A stretch of 9,113 nt of DNA from Cyanobacteria bacterium UBA11370 (GCA_003486645.1 DNGI01000525.1:14846-23958); one strand, 5' to 3'. Shown: positions 1 through 6,429, numbered from the stretch's first letter. Numbers and translations: made by a program. The notes: generated by a model from the sequence alone, not told the origin.

Positions 1-22
1 AGTTGTTAGTTGTTAGTTGTTA
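1..22. repeat. Heptamer array (AGTTGTT)3, cut by the window edge
   Basis: Three exact copies of AGTTGTT plus one further base, continuing past the left edge. It is the inverted partner of the array at 141-193: bases 2-22 are exactly complementary to 167-187, a 21-bp perfect inverted repeat. In the minus-strand direction it lies downstream of pixJ. By analogy with the other spacers it would precede the next gene of the operon, which is outside the window. Confidence 0.9.
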
Positions 23-110
23 TATCGTTTTCCTCGCCTTCTTGCTATACACTCTTCTGGAGCATCTGGAGTGTCATCATCCGGAGCAAAGATTTAGGTA
101 ATTGATATTA

Positions 111-124
111 GGGGTCAGGGGTCA
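111..124. repeat. Two tandem copies of the heptamer GGGGTCA
   Basis: Two exact copies of GGGGTCA followed by a further G. The heptamer is unrelated in sequence to the TTGTTAG-type arrays on both sides, so a second heptamer family sits inside the spacer between the inverted arrays. G-rich and C-rich short heptamers are among the short tandem repeats reported from filamentous cyanobacteria. With only two copies, chance is not excluded. Confidence 0.5.
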
Positions 125-140
125 GTTAATAAGTAGAAAA

Positions 141-193
141 ACAACTAACAACTAACAACCGACAACTAACAACTAACAACTAACAACCAACTA
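141..193. repeat. Heptamer array (ACAACTA)n overlapping the pixJ stop codon
   Basis: Seven heptamers in register from 141 to 189 (ACAACTA five times, with variants ACAACCG and ACAACCA) followed by ACTA. The last bases, CTA at 191-193, are the complement of the pixJ TAG stop, so the array runs into the end of the gene. On the coding strand it reads as (TTAGTTG)n directly after translation ends. It is complementary to the array at 1-22 across a spacer of about 119 bp. Confidence 0.9.
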
Positions 194-3100
194 ATCCCCA
201 ACTTTAAACGCACCCACAGAGGCTTGCAATTCTTCAGCAATTCCGACGGTTTCTTGGAGTGAACTGGAGACTTGGCGGGTGGAATTTGAGGTGCGTTCGG
301 AGATTTGAGCGATGTCTTTCATTAAGTCTGTAATCGCTTGAGAAGTTTGGGCTTGAGATACAGTTGAACTGGAAATGGATTGCACCAATTGGTCAATTTC
401 TCGAGAGACTTCCAAAATTTTATTCAAACTGAGTTTGGCATCTTCCACTAAATGAGTTCCTTCCACCACCTGGGTTGTGCCGAGTTCCATGGCTTCGACG
501 ACGGAGGCGGTTTCTTTTTGGATGTTCTCCACAATTTGTTCAATTTCTCGCGTGGCAGCGGCACTGCGGGCGGCGAGTTCTCCCACTTCTTCAGCAACTA
601 CGGCGAAGCCTTGCCCTTCTTCTCCAGCCCGTGCGGCTTCAATCCCGGCGTTGATGGCGAGGAGGTTGGTTTGTAGGGCGATTTGGTTAATTAACGAGAC
701 GACTTTAGAGATTTGTTGAGAGGATTCACCCAATCGCTTGACTTTTTTAGCCGTTTCGGCTACGGTTTCCCGCAGACCCAGGATATTTTGTACCGAGCGA
801 TCCATGGCTAACCCCCCAGCTTCAGCGGTGGTGGAGGCGGTACGGGCGACCGCAGCGGCTTGACGAGCGTTTTCTGCCACCTGTTGAATGGAACGGGCCA
901 TTTGCTCGACGGAATCGAGGGTGCGGGTGGTTTCTTCGGCTTGTTTGAGGGCTTCTAGGGAGAGTTGGCGGATAGCGCCTTCATTTTCGCCGAGGGAGGT
1001 GTTGACCTGAGTGGCGGCTTGTTTGACTTTCATCACAATTTCCCGCAAGCTTTCAATGACGGCATTGAAGAAGTCAGCCACAGTCCCAATTTCACCCACG
1101 GTAACATCAGCTCGGACGGTAAGGTCGCCTCTGGATGCGCCTTCGACATCACTGAGGAGTTCTAGGAGTTGGAGTTGGAGAGATTCTTTTTGTTGGCGTT
1201 GTTCGGAGGAGGCTAATTCCGCCGTAATTCGAGCTTGTTCTCGTTGTTCGAGGAGGTTGGCTTGGTCGAGGGCAAACCCAACTTGAATGGCGACTTGTTT
1301 AAAGAAGTTAATTTCGGATTCTTGCCACGCTCTTGTACTTGAACATTGATGGGTGACTAATAGCCCTAATAAGTTGCCTTCTGCCAGAATCGGAGCGACT
1401 AAATTGGCTTTAACTTTGAAGGGTTCCAGTTGACCGAGGTAACATTGAGTTAAGCCCGCTTCGTAAATATTTTCGAGAGCTTTAACCCGACCCCGCTTGT
1501 ATTTTTCCACATATTTATCGGCAAAACAAGGGTCAGCAATATTCGCACCCAAGGCTTCCGGCCAGCCCCGTCCTACGGATTCTGCCACGATAGTTCCTTG
1601 CCAATTTTCATCGAAAAGATAGACAATCGCTCGGTCAGTTTTTAGGGTTTCGCGCACCCCGCTAATGGCGGAATTGTAGATTTCTTCCACTTTGAGGGAT
1701 ACCCGAATTTGAGAGGTAATTTCATTGAGTTGTTGAGCTAGGAACGTGGCGGTTGATTGCTGTTCCAATAACGCGGATTGGAGGAGAGCAAAGCCAATTT
1801 GATCGGTGATTTGGGAGAATAAATCGATTTCTGTTTCTAGCCAAATTCGTGGTTTTGAGCATTGGTAGGCACAAAGCAAACCATATACTTTATCATCCTT
1901 AATAATGGGAGCCATGATATGGGCTTTAACCGAAAGCTGTTCCAGCATTACTCGTTCCCAAGGATTGGGAGAAGCGCCATCAATGTTATCCAGTGTGTGA
2001 ACAATACCGGGACGATAGTGTGAGGAAATATTGCCTTCCTTGACAGAACTTTTGATTGTTTCTCCCTTGAGTTTCGTCCAACCTGGTGCAACGGATTCTG
2101 AGATAATAGTTGCGATATTGCTATCATCAAAGCGACAAATCAGTACACGGTCAGAATGAAGCGCTTCACGGACTGCTGCGACTGAGGTTTCAAGGATTTC
2201 TTCCGCTTCGAGTGACTGACGAATTCGGGGGATAATATCTTTCCAGCGCTGAATTCGTTCGGTTTCAGCGGCTTTGGAAGCAGCAAGGGTGATACTGCTT
2301 AAAGATAGACCCACTTGTGTGGCTAATTCTTTGAGTAAATCAATTTCTGATGGCTGCCAAACTCGCGTATTAGAGCATTGATGAGCGACTAATAAGCCAA
2401 TCAGAATATCCCCAGATATGATCGGTACAACTAAATTGGCTTTAACAGAAAGTCGCGCCAAGAGTTGCATATGCGCTGGGGAAAAATTCGTTTGTTGAAC
2501 GTTAGAGGTTGGGACTATACGCCCTTTTCGATACTCTTCTAGAATTTTTCTAGGAATACAAGGGTCTGTAATTTTATCAAGTAGTGCTCGCGGCCAACCC
2601 GGCTCAACCGCCTCAGCAACAATACTACCACTCCAATCGGGTTCAAACCCATAGATCACAACTCGATCTGCATTGAGCTGTTTTTTTGCCTCAGTAACGG
2701 CGCGATCAAAGAGGAATTGTTTGTCTCCTCTACTAGCGGCATTAACGGTTTCTGCATAGAGTCGAATTTGCTCAACAGAGGCTTTTTGGTCTTGTAAAAG
2801 AGTTTGAACTTGGTCTACCATTCGATTAATATTAGATGACAAGATTGCAAGTTCGTCTTCTCCTTCTACAGTGAGGCGAGTGTCAAATTCCCCTTGACTC
2901 AATTTTTGAACGGCGCTGGTAGTAGCCAGAATGGGTTCGACAGCACGTCTAGCTAATAAAGCTGCAATGATACCGGCAAGTAAGGCTGTTACCCCAGTTC
3001 CCATGAGCAGGTTTGAGAGGTTTTTGATTTCCTTATTTGCGCTAATTTCTTCCTGAAACGTTTGGTTGACTACAACATAGTTGATTGCGCCAATTCCAAC

Positions 3101-3337
3101 AACTGGAACGGTACTAAGAGCCACCGCTAGAATAGTTGCTTTAGTTCCCAAACTTAGCCGTCCCCACCACGATGGTTTTTGGGATTTTTGGGCAGGTACG
3201 TAGGTAGGGATTGGATAGGTTGGCTTCGTCATCGCCACATTCATTATCGAGTGAGGATCGGTACTGTAACCATTGCTGTTAGTATTATCTGGAATTGGGT
3301 TATTACCAGAACTTTCCGTATCAAATTTCTGAACCAT
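191..3337 (-). CDS. pixJ: PixJ-like methyl-accepting phototaxis receptor with three GAF domains
   Basis: Inner-membrane phototaxis transducer of 1048 residues. A Ser/Asn/Pro-rich N-terminus of about 60 residues precedes two membrane segments (about 67-90 and 111-129) with only about 20 residues between them, too short for a periplasmic sensor domain. Next come a HAMP domain (about 130-182), three GAF domains (about 205-350, 375-520, 545-690), a second HAMP (about 725-780) and the MCP signalling domain, whose hairpin tip lies near 884-912 ([18 protein letters not shown]). GAF3 has the DXCF motif D602-P-C604-F605 and a second cysteine C632 exactly 28 residues later, inside LTQCYLGQL; this is the two-cysteine arrangement of DXCF cyanobacteriochromes such as Thermosynechococcus PixJ. 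GAF1 keeps the first cysteine (C260) but has Ala288 at the second position; GAF2 has neither. There is no C-terminal CheR-docking pentapeptide. No strong Shine-Dalgarno is visible before the start; Met32 and Met36 are less likely alternatives. The gene is last of the visible pix genes. Confidence 0.95.
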   Translation of the reverse strand: MVQKFDTESSGNNPIPDNTNSNGYSTDPHSIMNVAMTKPTYPIPTYVPAQKSQKPSWWGRLSLGTKATILAVALSTVPVVGIGAINYVVVNQTFQEEISANKEIKNLSNLLMGTGVTALLAGIIAALLARRAVEPILATTSAVQKLSQGEFDTRLTVEGEDELAILSSNINRMVDQVQTLLQDQKASVEQIRLYAETVNAASRGDKQFLFDRAVTEAKKQLNADRVVIYGFEPDWSGSIVAEAVEPGWPRALLDKITDPCIPRKILEEYRKGRIVPTSNVQQTNFSPAHMQLLARLSVKANLVVPIISGDILIGLLVAHQCSNTRVWQPSEIDLLKELATQVGLSLSSITLAASKAAETERIQRWKDIIPRIRQSLEAEEILETSVAAVREALHSDRVLICRFDDSNIATIISESVAPGWTKLKGETIKSSVKEGNISSHYRPGIVHTLDNIDGASPNPWERVMLEQLSVKAHIMAPIIKDDKVYGLLCAYQCSKPRIWLETEIDLFSQITDQIGFALLQSALLEQQSTATFLAQQLNEITSQIRVSLKVEEIYNSAISGVRETLKTDRAIVYLFDENWQGTIVAESVGRGWPEALGANIADPCFADKYVEKYKRGRVKALENIYEAGLTQCYLGQLEPFKVKANLVAPILAEGNLLGLLVTHQCSSTRAWQESEINFFKQVAIQVGFALDQANLLEQREQARITAELASSEQRQQKESLQLQLLELLSDVEGASRGDLTVRADVTVGEIGTVADFFNAVIESLREIVMKVKQAATQVNTSLGENEGAIRQLSLEALKQAEETTRTLDSVEQMARSIQQVAENARQAAAVARTASTTAEAGGLAMDRSVQNILGLRETVAETAKKVKRLGESSQQISKVVSLINQIALQTNLLAINAGIEAARAGEEGQGFAVVAEEVGELAARSAAATREIEQIVENIQKETASVVEAMELGTTQVVEGTHLVEDAKLSLNKILEVSREIDQLVQSISSSTVSQAQTSQAITDLMKDIAQISERTSNSTRQVSSSLQETVGIAEELQASVGAFKVGD

Positions 3338-3378
3338 AAAACAAGTACCATTAGGGAAGAATAAATTGGCAATTAGGA

Positions 3379-3406
3379 TTAGTTGTTAGTTGTTGGCTGT
3401 TGGTTA
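3379..3406. repeat. Heptamer array (TTAGTTG-type) upstream of pixJ
   Basis: Four heptamers in register: TTAGTTG, TTAGTTG, TTGGCTG, TTGGTTA. The array lies 41 bp upstream of the pixJ ATG and faces the ACAAATA array at 3413-3454 across only a few bases, so the two could fold as a short-loop hairpin in the pixI-pixJ intercistronic RNA. Confidence 0.85.
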
Positions 3407-3412
3407 TTACTA

Positions 3413-3454
3413 ACAAATAACAAACAACAAATAACAAATAACAAATAACAAATT
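3413..3454. repeat. Heptamer array (ACAAATA)6 downstream of pixI
   Basis: Six heptamers in register: ACAAATA four times, one ACAAACA and one ACAAATT. It begins 10 bp past the pixI stop codon (TGA, complement at 3465-3467). On the coding strand it reads (TATTTGT)n. It is the A-rich partner of the oppositely oriented T-rich array at 3379-3406. Confidence 0.88.
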
Positions 3455-3464
3455 AACGAAAGGA

Positions 3465-3971
3465 TCAGCCGGACTTGATATAACGCATAATCGCCTCAGC
3501 ATCCAGCACTAATAAAATTTCTCGCTCTTGCAAGCTGCATCCTCGTAAATAGGGAACTAGATCGGATGACACATGCCCATGGGGAGATTGAATACAATCG
3601 GGTGTTAGACGTACTACACCTTCAACACTTTGCACAATTAGTCCTAAAGAAGCCAATCCACTACGGATAATGATGATGTTGTACTGCTGAACATTGGTAG
3701 GAACGGCGGGTAAGTTCAACATCCCTTGCAAATCAATAACCCACAGTACGCGCGATCGCCGATTGATTAACCCCAAAACATAAGGGGGCATATTTGGCAT
3801 TGGCGTTAGGCGAGAAGGTGGTAAAACAATAACTTCCTGCGCCTGACTCATGGACAAAACAGCAGGTGTTTGTTGACCAAACTGAAATTTTAGATAAGAA
3901 TCTCCCTGATTTTTAGTTTGTGCAGTTTTTTTGGGTAGAAGGGCGAGAGCGTTTGCCAATTCATTGGTCAT
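3465..3971 (-). CDS. pixI: PixI-like CheW-family adaptor protein
   Basis: Cytoplasmic CheW-domain protein of 168 residues, expected to couple the PixJ receptor to a CheA-type kinase. The CheW fold spans about residues 26-165. Recognisable parts are the beta-strand run YLKFQFG near 26-32, the MPNMPPYVLGLINRRSRVLWVIDL stretch (about residues 58-81, the usual P-x-G-x-x-N-x-R-G region of CheW, here with RRS), and the C-terminal EILLVLDAEAIM strand and helix. The first 20 or so residues are a non-conserved extension. The start is unusual: no Shine-Dalgarno is visible, and the heptamer array at 3971-4019 runs directly into the ATG. The frame stays open through the array back to a TAA at 4032-4034, with no other start codon in it, so this ATG is the best choice. 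Position between pixH and pixJ supports the pixI assignment. Confidence 0.92.
   Translation of the reverse strand: MTNELANALALLPKKTAQTKNQGDSYLKFQFGQQTPAVLSMSQAQEVIVLPPSRLTPMPNMPPYVLGLINRRSRVLWVIDLQGMLNLPAVPTNVQQYNIIIIRSGLASLGLIVQSVEGVVRLTPDCIQSPHGHVSSDLVPYLRGCSLQEREILLVLDAEAIMRYIKSG
3752..3759. repeat. HIP1 octamer GCGATCGC
   Basis: Exact copy of the palindrome GCGATCGC, inside pixI. It is one of four copies in this 9.1-kb window (the others are at 5227, 6839 and 7706), far more than expected by chance, and is typical of many cyanobacterial genomes. Confidence 0.9.
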
Positions 3972-4019
3972 TGGTTGTTGGTTGTTGGTTGTTGGTTGTT
4001 GGTTATTGGTTGTTGGTAT
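3971..4019. repeat. Heptamer array (TTGGTTG)n fused to the pixI start codon
   Basis: Seven heptamers in register: TTGGTTG at 3971, 3978, 3985, 3992 and 4006, with variants TTGGTTA at 3999 and TTGGTAT at 4013. On the coding strand this is (CAACCAA)n, and its final A (complement of 3971) is the first base of the pixI ATG. The array replaces the normal position of a ribosome-binding site. It is complementary in part to the array at 4088-4122 just after pixH. Confidence 0.92.
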
Positions 4020-4064
4020 TAGTTGTTGGTATTAGTTGCTGGTATTAGTTGTTGGTATTAGTTA
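4013..4064. repeat. Four tandem 13-bp units TTGGTATTAGTTG
   Basis: Copies start at 4013, 4026, 4039 and 4052. The first two are identical; the third begins with C and the fourth ends in A. The unit looks like a TTGGTTG-type and a TTAGTTG-type heptamer joined with loss of one base, giving a period of 13 rather than 14. It continues the period-7 array on its left. Confidence 0.88.
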
Positions 4065-4087
4065 TTGATTATTTACTCTTGGCTTAT

Positions 4088-4122
4088 ACAAACAACAAAC
4101 AACAAATAACAAACAACAAAAT
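4088..4122. repeat. Heptamer array (ACAAACA)n directly after pixH
   Basis: Five heptamers in register: ACAAACA at 4088, 4095 and 4109, ACAAATA at 4102 and ACAAAAT at 4116. The array ends one base from the pixH stop codon (TAA, complement at 4124-4126). On the coding strand it is a (TTTGTTG)-type run immediately after translation ends, facing the CAACCAA-type array before pixI. Confidence 0.88.
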
Positions 4123-4123
4123 C

Positions 4124-4501
4124 TTACACAGCAACCGATTTGATGGCTCGAAGAATTTGTTCACGGGTAAAGGGTTTAGTTAGGTAAGCGTCTGCTCCTT
4201 GTTTCATTCCCCAGAGGCGATCAATCTCCTGGTTTTTTGAAGAACAAATGACAATCGGTATTTTTTCGGTTACGGGATGAGTTTTGAGGCGGCGACACAA
4301 CTCAAAGCCGCTCATTCCTGGCATAACCACGTCGGTAATAATGACATCGGGTTTTTGCTCTAATACTTTATTGAGAGCTTCTTTTGCACCAATGGCATTG
4401 ATGACGTTATAGCCACTTTCCCGGAGATAATGGCTCATTAACTCCAGTTCAGAGAGGGTATCTTCTACAATCAAAATTGTGCCCATCAACGTTGTACTCA
4501 T
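4124..4501 (-). CDS. pixH: PixH-like CheY-family response regulator
   Basis: Stand-alone receiver domain of 125 residues with no output domain, expected to take phosphate from the CheA-type kinase of the phototaxis system and act in the cytoplasm on type IV pilus control. All receiver hallmarks are present: acidic pair E13-D14, phospho-acceptor D57 in VIITDVVMPGMSG, Ser87 at the switch Thr/Ser position (VICSS), and K109-P110-F111. The length is that of a bare CheY/PilH domain. The ATG at 4501 fits the domain start (strand 1 at about residues 7-12); a GAGG element lies roughly 12 bases upstream, weak at best. It follows pixG by 60 bp, which suggests one transcript. That gap is the only one in the pix cluster without heptamer arrays. 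The assignment to pixH rather than another CheY rests on gene order. Confidence 0.93.
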   Translation of the reverse strand: MSTTLMGTILIVEDTLSELELMSHYLRESGYNVINAIGAKEALNKVLEQKPDVIITDVVMPGMSGFELCRRLKTHPVTEKIPIVICSSKNQEIDRLWGMKQGADAYLTKPFTREQILRAIKSVAV

Positions 4502-4561
4502 AGCTCATTCGCCTCACGATTATTTAACAAAGATTGCCATTTTTACCCCGATAATCTTGAC

Positions 4562-5632
4562 TTAAGATAAGTGTTTAAACACCATCTTAAGTAATTCAGA
4601 TTGGTTAAAAGGCTTTGTCAAGTAGCCCGAGGCTCTGACCAACTTTGCCTTAGCTCGGTCTAGAAAACCCGTATTTCCCGTGACCATGATAATTGGAGTT
4701 GTCTTGAATAGCGAATGCTTTCGTAAGAGCGAACATAGCTCATAGCCATCTAAGTTTGGCATTTCAACATCCAACAAAATCAGGTCGGGTTTAATCCGGA
4801 CAACTTGCATTAACGCTCTCACAGGATCGTTAATCATGACAACGGAGAAACTTTTATCATCCAAAAAAGAATTAATCGCATTCAACACGGTTGTACTGTC
4901 ATCAATACAAGCAATCGTGTAGGTACTTTTGCTCTTTTTTGGTATAGAATTATTGGTAGGAGGACTGACGTTAGAAATCGGAGATTTTGGGTTAGGAGTT
5001 GGGGTCGGTTGTTGAATTAACTCTAGTTTGGTGGGGCTGGCAGGTTGAGTTGAAGAATCAGGATGAGGCTGAGGAACGACATTTGTTGATTCTGAAGATG
5101 GCTGCCGTCGTAATTGTTCGTGACAGCGTTCAACCAGCGTTCGTAGTTCAATTCGGCAGAATTTAGGTACATCCTGAAATTGGTCTTGAGGAATTAATTG
5201 GTAAGTCCCTTCTCTGACCGAAAGTAGCGATCGCACCACTTCTTCGGCTAATTCTTCAATCAGCGTTGCAGCTTGAGCGGAGTTTAGATATTGTTGATTG
5301 ACCAACCAACAAATAGCTTGGTAATCCGGATATTGACTCGACTGACTTTCTAAATCTGACTCAAATAGCAGACGAACTTGAACCCGAACGGCACTAACTA
5401 GGGTAGGAATTTCACGACTCTTAAGGCGTAAGTGGCGGTCAAGTCGCTCGAATGGGTCAACTGAATCTGAGGCATAAATTAGTTTTCCCTGTTCTAGATA
5501 GATTGACCACGAGACAGAGCCACTAGATATTTGTAAACAGCCATTAGCCTGCCGACTAGACAATTGTGCTAATAACGAGAGTGGGTTTAGCTTTTGGGAA
5601 GATCTGTAGCTAGCCATAGAAATGGTGTTCAT
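4562..5632 (-). CDS. pixG: PixG-like PatA-type response regulator
   Basis: Response regulator of 356 residues with the receiver at the C-terminus, the reverse of the usual order. Residues about 10-175 form the PatA-like N-terminal domain (DUF4388 type) with the characteristic GCLQISSGSVSWSIYLEQGK stretch at 31-50 and the LIYASDS segment after it. Residues about 176-236 are a Pro/Gln/Ser/Thr-rich linker. The receiver spans about 238-355: acidic pair D244-D245, phospho-acceptor D288 in LILLDVEMPNLDGYE, Thr318 and K340-P341-F342. In Synechocystis PixG is one of two regulators of the positive phototaxis system. The first ATG is preceded by AGGTAG about 9 bases upstream, a plausible ribosome-binding site; Met6 is an alternative start. 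It is the first gene of the visible pix run, with a 797-bp spacer upstream, so a promoter is expected there, but no convincing -35/-10 pair could be fixed. Confidence 0.93.
   Translation of the reverse strand: MNTISMASYRSSQKLNPLSLLAQLSSRQANGCLQISSGSVSWSIYLEQGKLIYASDSVDPFERLDRHLRLKSREIPTLVSAVRVQVRLLFESDLESQSSQYPDYQAICWLVNQQYLNSAQAATLIEELAEEVVRSLLSVREGTYQLIPQDQFQDVPKFCRIELRTLVERCHEQLRRQPSSESTNVVPQPHPDSSTQPASPTKLELIQQPTPTPNPKSPISNVSPPTNNSIPKKSKSTYTIACIDDSTTVLNAINSFLDDKSFSVVMINDPVRALMQVVRIKPDLILLDVEMPNLDGYELCSLLRKHSLFKTTPIIMVTGNTGFLDRAKAKLVRASGYLTKPFNQSELLKMVFKHLS
5227..5234. repeat. HIP1 octamer GCGATCGC
   Basis: Exact HIP1 palindrome, inside pixG. Confidence 0.9.
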
Positions 5633-5798
5633 TTGTATCTACCTGGGTCTCATCCAATCGTCGAAACTAAAATTGTTGACTCTCGTTATTACAGGCTATA
5701 GACGCAATTAATCGCGTTCCTAGTTGGAGTGAGCCTTGGCTGTGCCAATCATTAAGGGTACTAGTCCAGCCGAAAAACGAGCGAGTCACGGTAACGAT

Positions 5799-5823
5799 CA
5801 AGAATTCAAAAACTTGAATCTTG
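5799..5823. other. Hairpin with a 10-bp stem upstream of pixG
   Basis: The arms CAAGAATTCAA (5799-5809) and TTGAATCTTG (5814-5823) pair over 10 bp with one bulged A and a 4-base loop. It lies about 170 bases upstream of the pixG start. No run of T follows it on the minus strand, so it does not look like a terminator for the cellulose synthase; a role in the pixG leader is possible but unproven. Confidence 0.4.
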
Positions 5824-6098
5824 TTTCCATTTGTAATCCCTACTTACCGACAAACTTCAATCAGTAAACGTCAAGCAGGGAGTAGCTGCATCCCCAAATT
5901 GGTATCTGATCAAAAAGCACACCTGGGGGAGATAGGCATGACGATATTATTCTCTACCTCGATAACTATCGTTTTTCAGACAAAACGCTTTTTAACTTAG
6001 CCGTCAACGTCGCAGTAACAGAAATTTGAGGCAGGAATAATCAGTCTTTCGAGAGTCCTATCATCTTGAATTCAATCAGAGAAAAAGCAAGAGGGGTA

Positions 6099-6306
6099 AT
6101 GCACCTATGGAAACTAAGAACTCTTACTTTGGTGGTAGATGAACAACTGGATTACTGGTTATCTCTGATTTTAACAGAATTTTATTATAACAACGATAAA
6201 GCCACTATAAAAGGCTATGAAAATATATGAAGATACTGTAATTTTAGTCCAATTCTATCAACGTCTGCCACAAATAGCAATGGAGCATAAGGCAGAGGAT
6301 ATTTAA
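6099..6306 (+). other. Two overlapping small reading frames, possible gene relic
   Basis: A 43-codon frame (6099-6230, starting MHLWKLRTL) overlaps a 29-codon frame (6217-6306, MKIYEDTVILVQFYQRL) in another phase. Joined by a shift near 6219-6230 they would read as one stretch of about 70 residues with ordinary composition, so a decayed gene is possible. The first ATG has a purine-rich GAGGGG only 2 bases before it, too close for a good ribosome-binding site. The encoded sequence is not recognised. Both frames run opposite to all confident genes. Chance open frames in A/T-rich DNA remain the simplest explanation. Confidence 0.18.
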
Positions 6307-6366
6307 CTGACAAAAACAAAGGAGCCTTATTCATTTAAATTTATGAAAAGGATAAAGCCGCATTCT

Positions 6367-6388
6367 TCAAGCTAAACCAATAGCTTGA
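6367..6388. other. Perfect 8-bp stem-loop downstream of the cellulose synthase
   Basis: TCAAGCTA (6367-6374) and TAGCTTGA (6381-6388) are exact inverted repeats around a 6-base loop. It lies about 40 bp past the cellulose synthase stop. No T-run follows on the minus strand, so it could be a 3'-end stabiliser or part of a terminator region, but not a textbook intrinsic terminator. Confidence 0.4.
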
Positions 6389-6391
6389 CTT

Positions 6392-6424
6392 AGATCCCCG
6401 GCTTCTTTAACAAGTCAGAGATCT
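6392..6424 (-). terminator. Imperfect palindrome just after the cellulose synthase stop, possible terminator or palindromic repeat
   Basis: The arms 6392-6404 (AGATCCCCGGCTT) and 6412-6424 (AAGTCAGAGATCT) pair over 13 positions with three mismatches, one of which may be a G-U pair in RNA, around a 7-base loop. It starts 5 bases past the TAA stop (complement at 6430-6432). The absence of a following T-tract argues against a classic intrinsic terminator. The sequence has the look of a degraded dispersed palindromic repeat. Confidence 0.35.
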
Positions 6425-6429
6425 GGGCT

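Larger units (their letters stand above)
5633..6429. other. 797-bp spacer between the cellulose synthase and pixG
   Basis: No confident gene on either strand. It should contain the 3' end of the cellulose synthase transcript (right side) and the promoter and leader of pixG (left side). Structures seen are an A/T-rich hairpin at 5799-5823, two weak overlapping small frames at 6099-6306, an 8-bp perfect stem-loop at 6367-6388 and an imperfect palindrome at 6392-6424. Unlike the pixH-pixI, pixI-pixJ and post-pixJ spacers it has no heptamer arrays. No tRNA or recognisable riboswitch was seen. Its length against the short pix spacers suggests that the cellulose synthase and the pix genes are separate transcription units. 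Confidence 0.7.

Noticed and set aside
49..74. Short stem ACACTC/GAGTGT in the spacer after pixJ, considered as a terminator
   Set aside because: Only 6 bp with a 14-base loop and no T-run on the minus strand.
452..719. Open frames on the plus strand opposite the signalling domain of pixJ
   Set aside because: They are antisense to a strongly conserved MCP signalling domain, have no recognisable domain and read as shadow composition (Phe/Gly/Ser-rich).
965..1286. Two plus-strand open frames opposite the HAMP and linker part of pixJ
   Set aside because: They overlap each other and the real gene, and their translations are low-complexity with no recognisable protein features.
3971..4122. CRISPR array
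   Set aside because: The repeats are contiguous 7-bp and 13-bp units with no unique spacers and no cas genes nearby, so they are simple tandem repeats.
5680..5720. A sigma-70-like promoter for pixG around TATAGC and TAATAA on the minus strand
   Set aside because: No matching -35 element at an acceptable distance could be found, so no promoter is called.
5957..5976. CGATA/TATCG stem followed by five T on the plus strand, considered as an intrinsic terminator
   Set aside because: The stem is at most 5 bp with a 2-base loop, and no plus-strand gene precedes it.
6319..6375. AAGGAG followed by a 10-codon frame beginning MKRIKPHSS on the plus strand
   Set aside because: The spacing from AAGGAG to the ATG is about 18 bases and the peptide is only 10 residues, so a gene is not supported.
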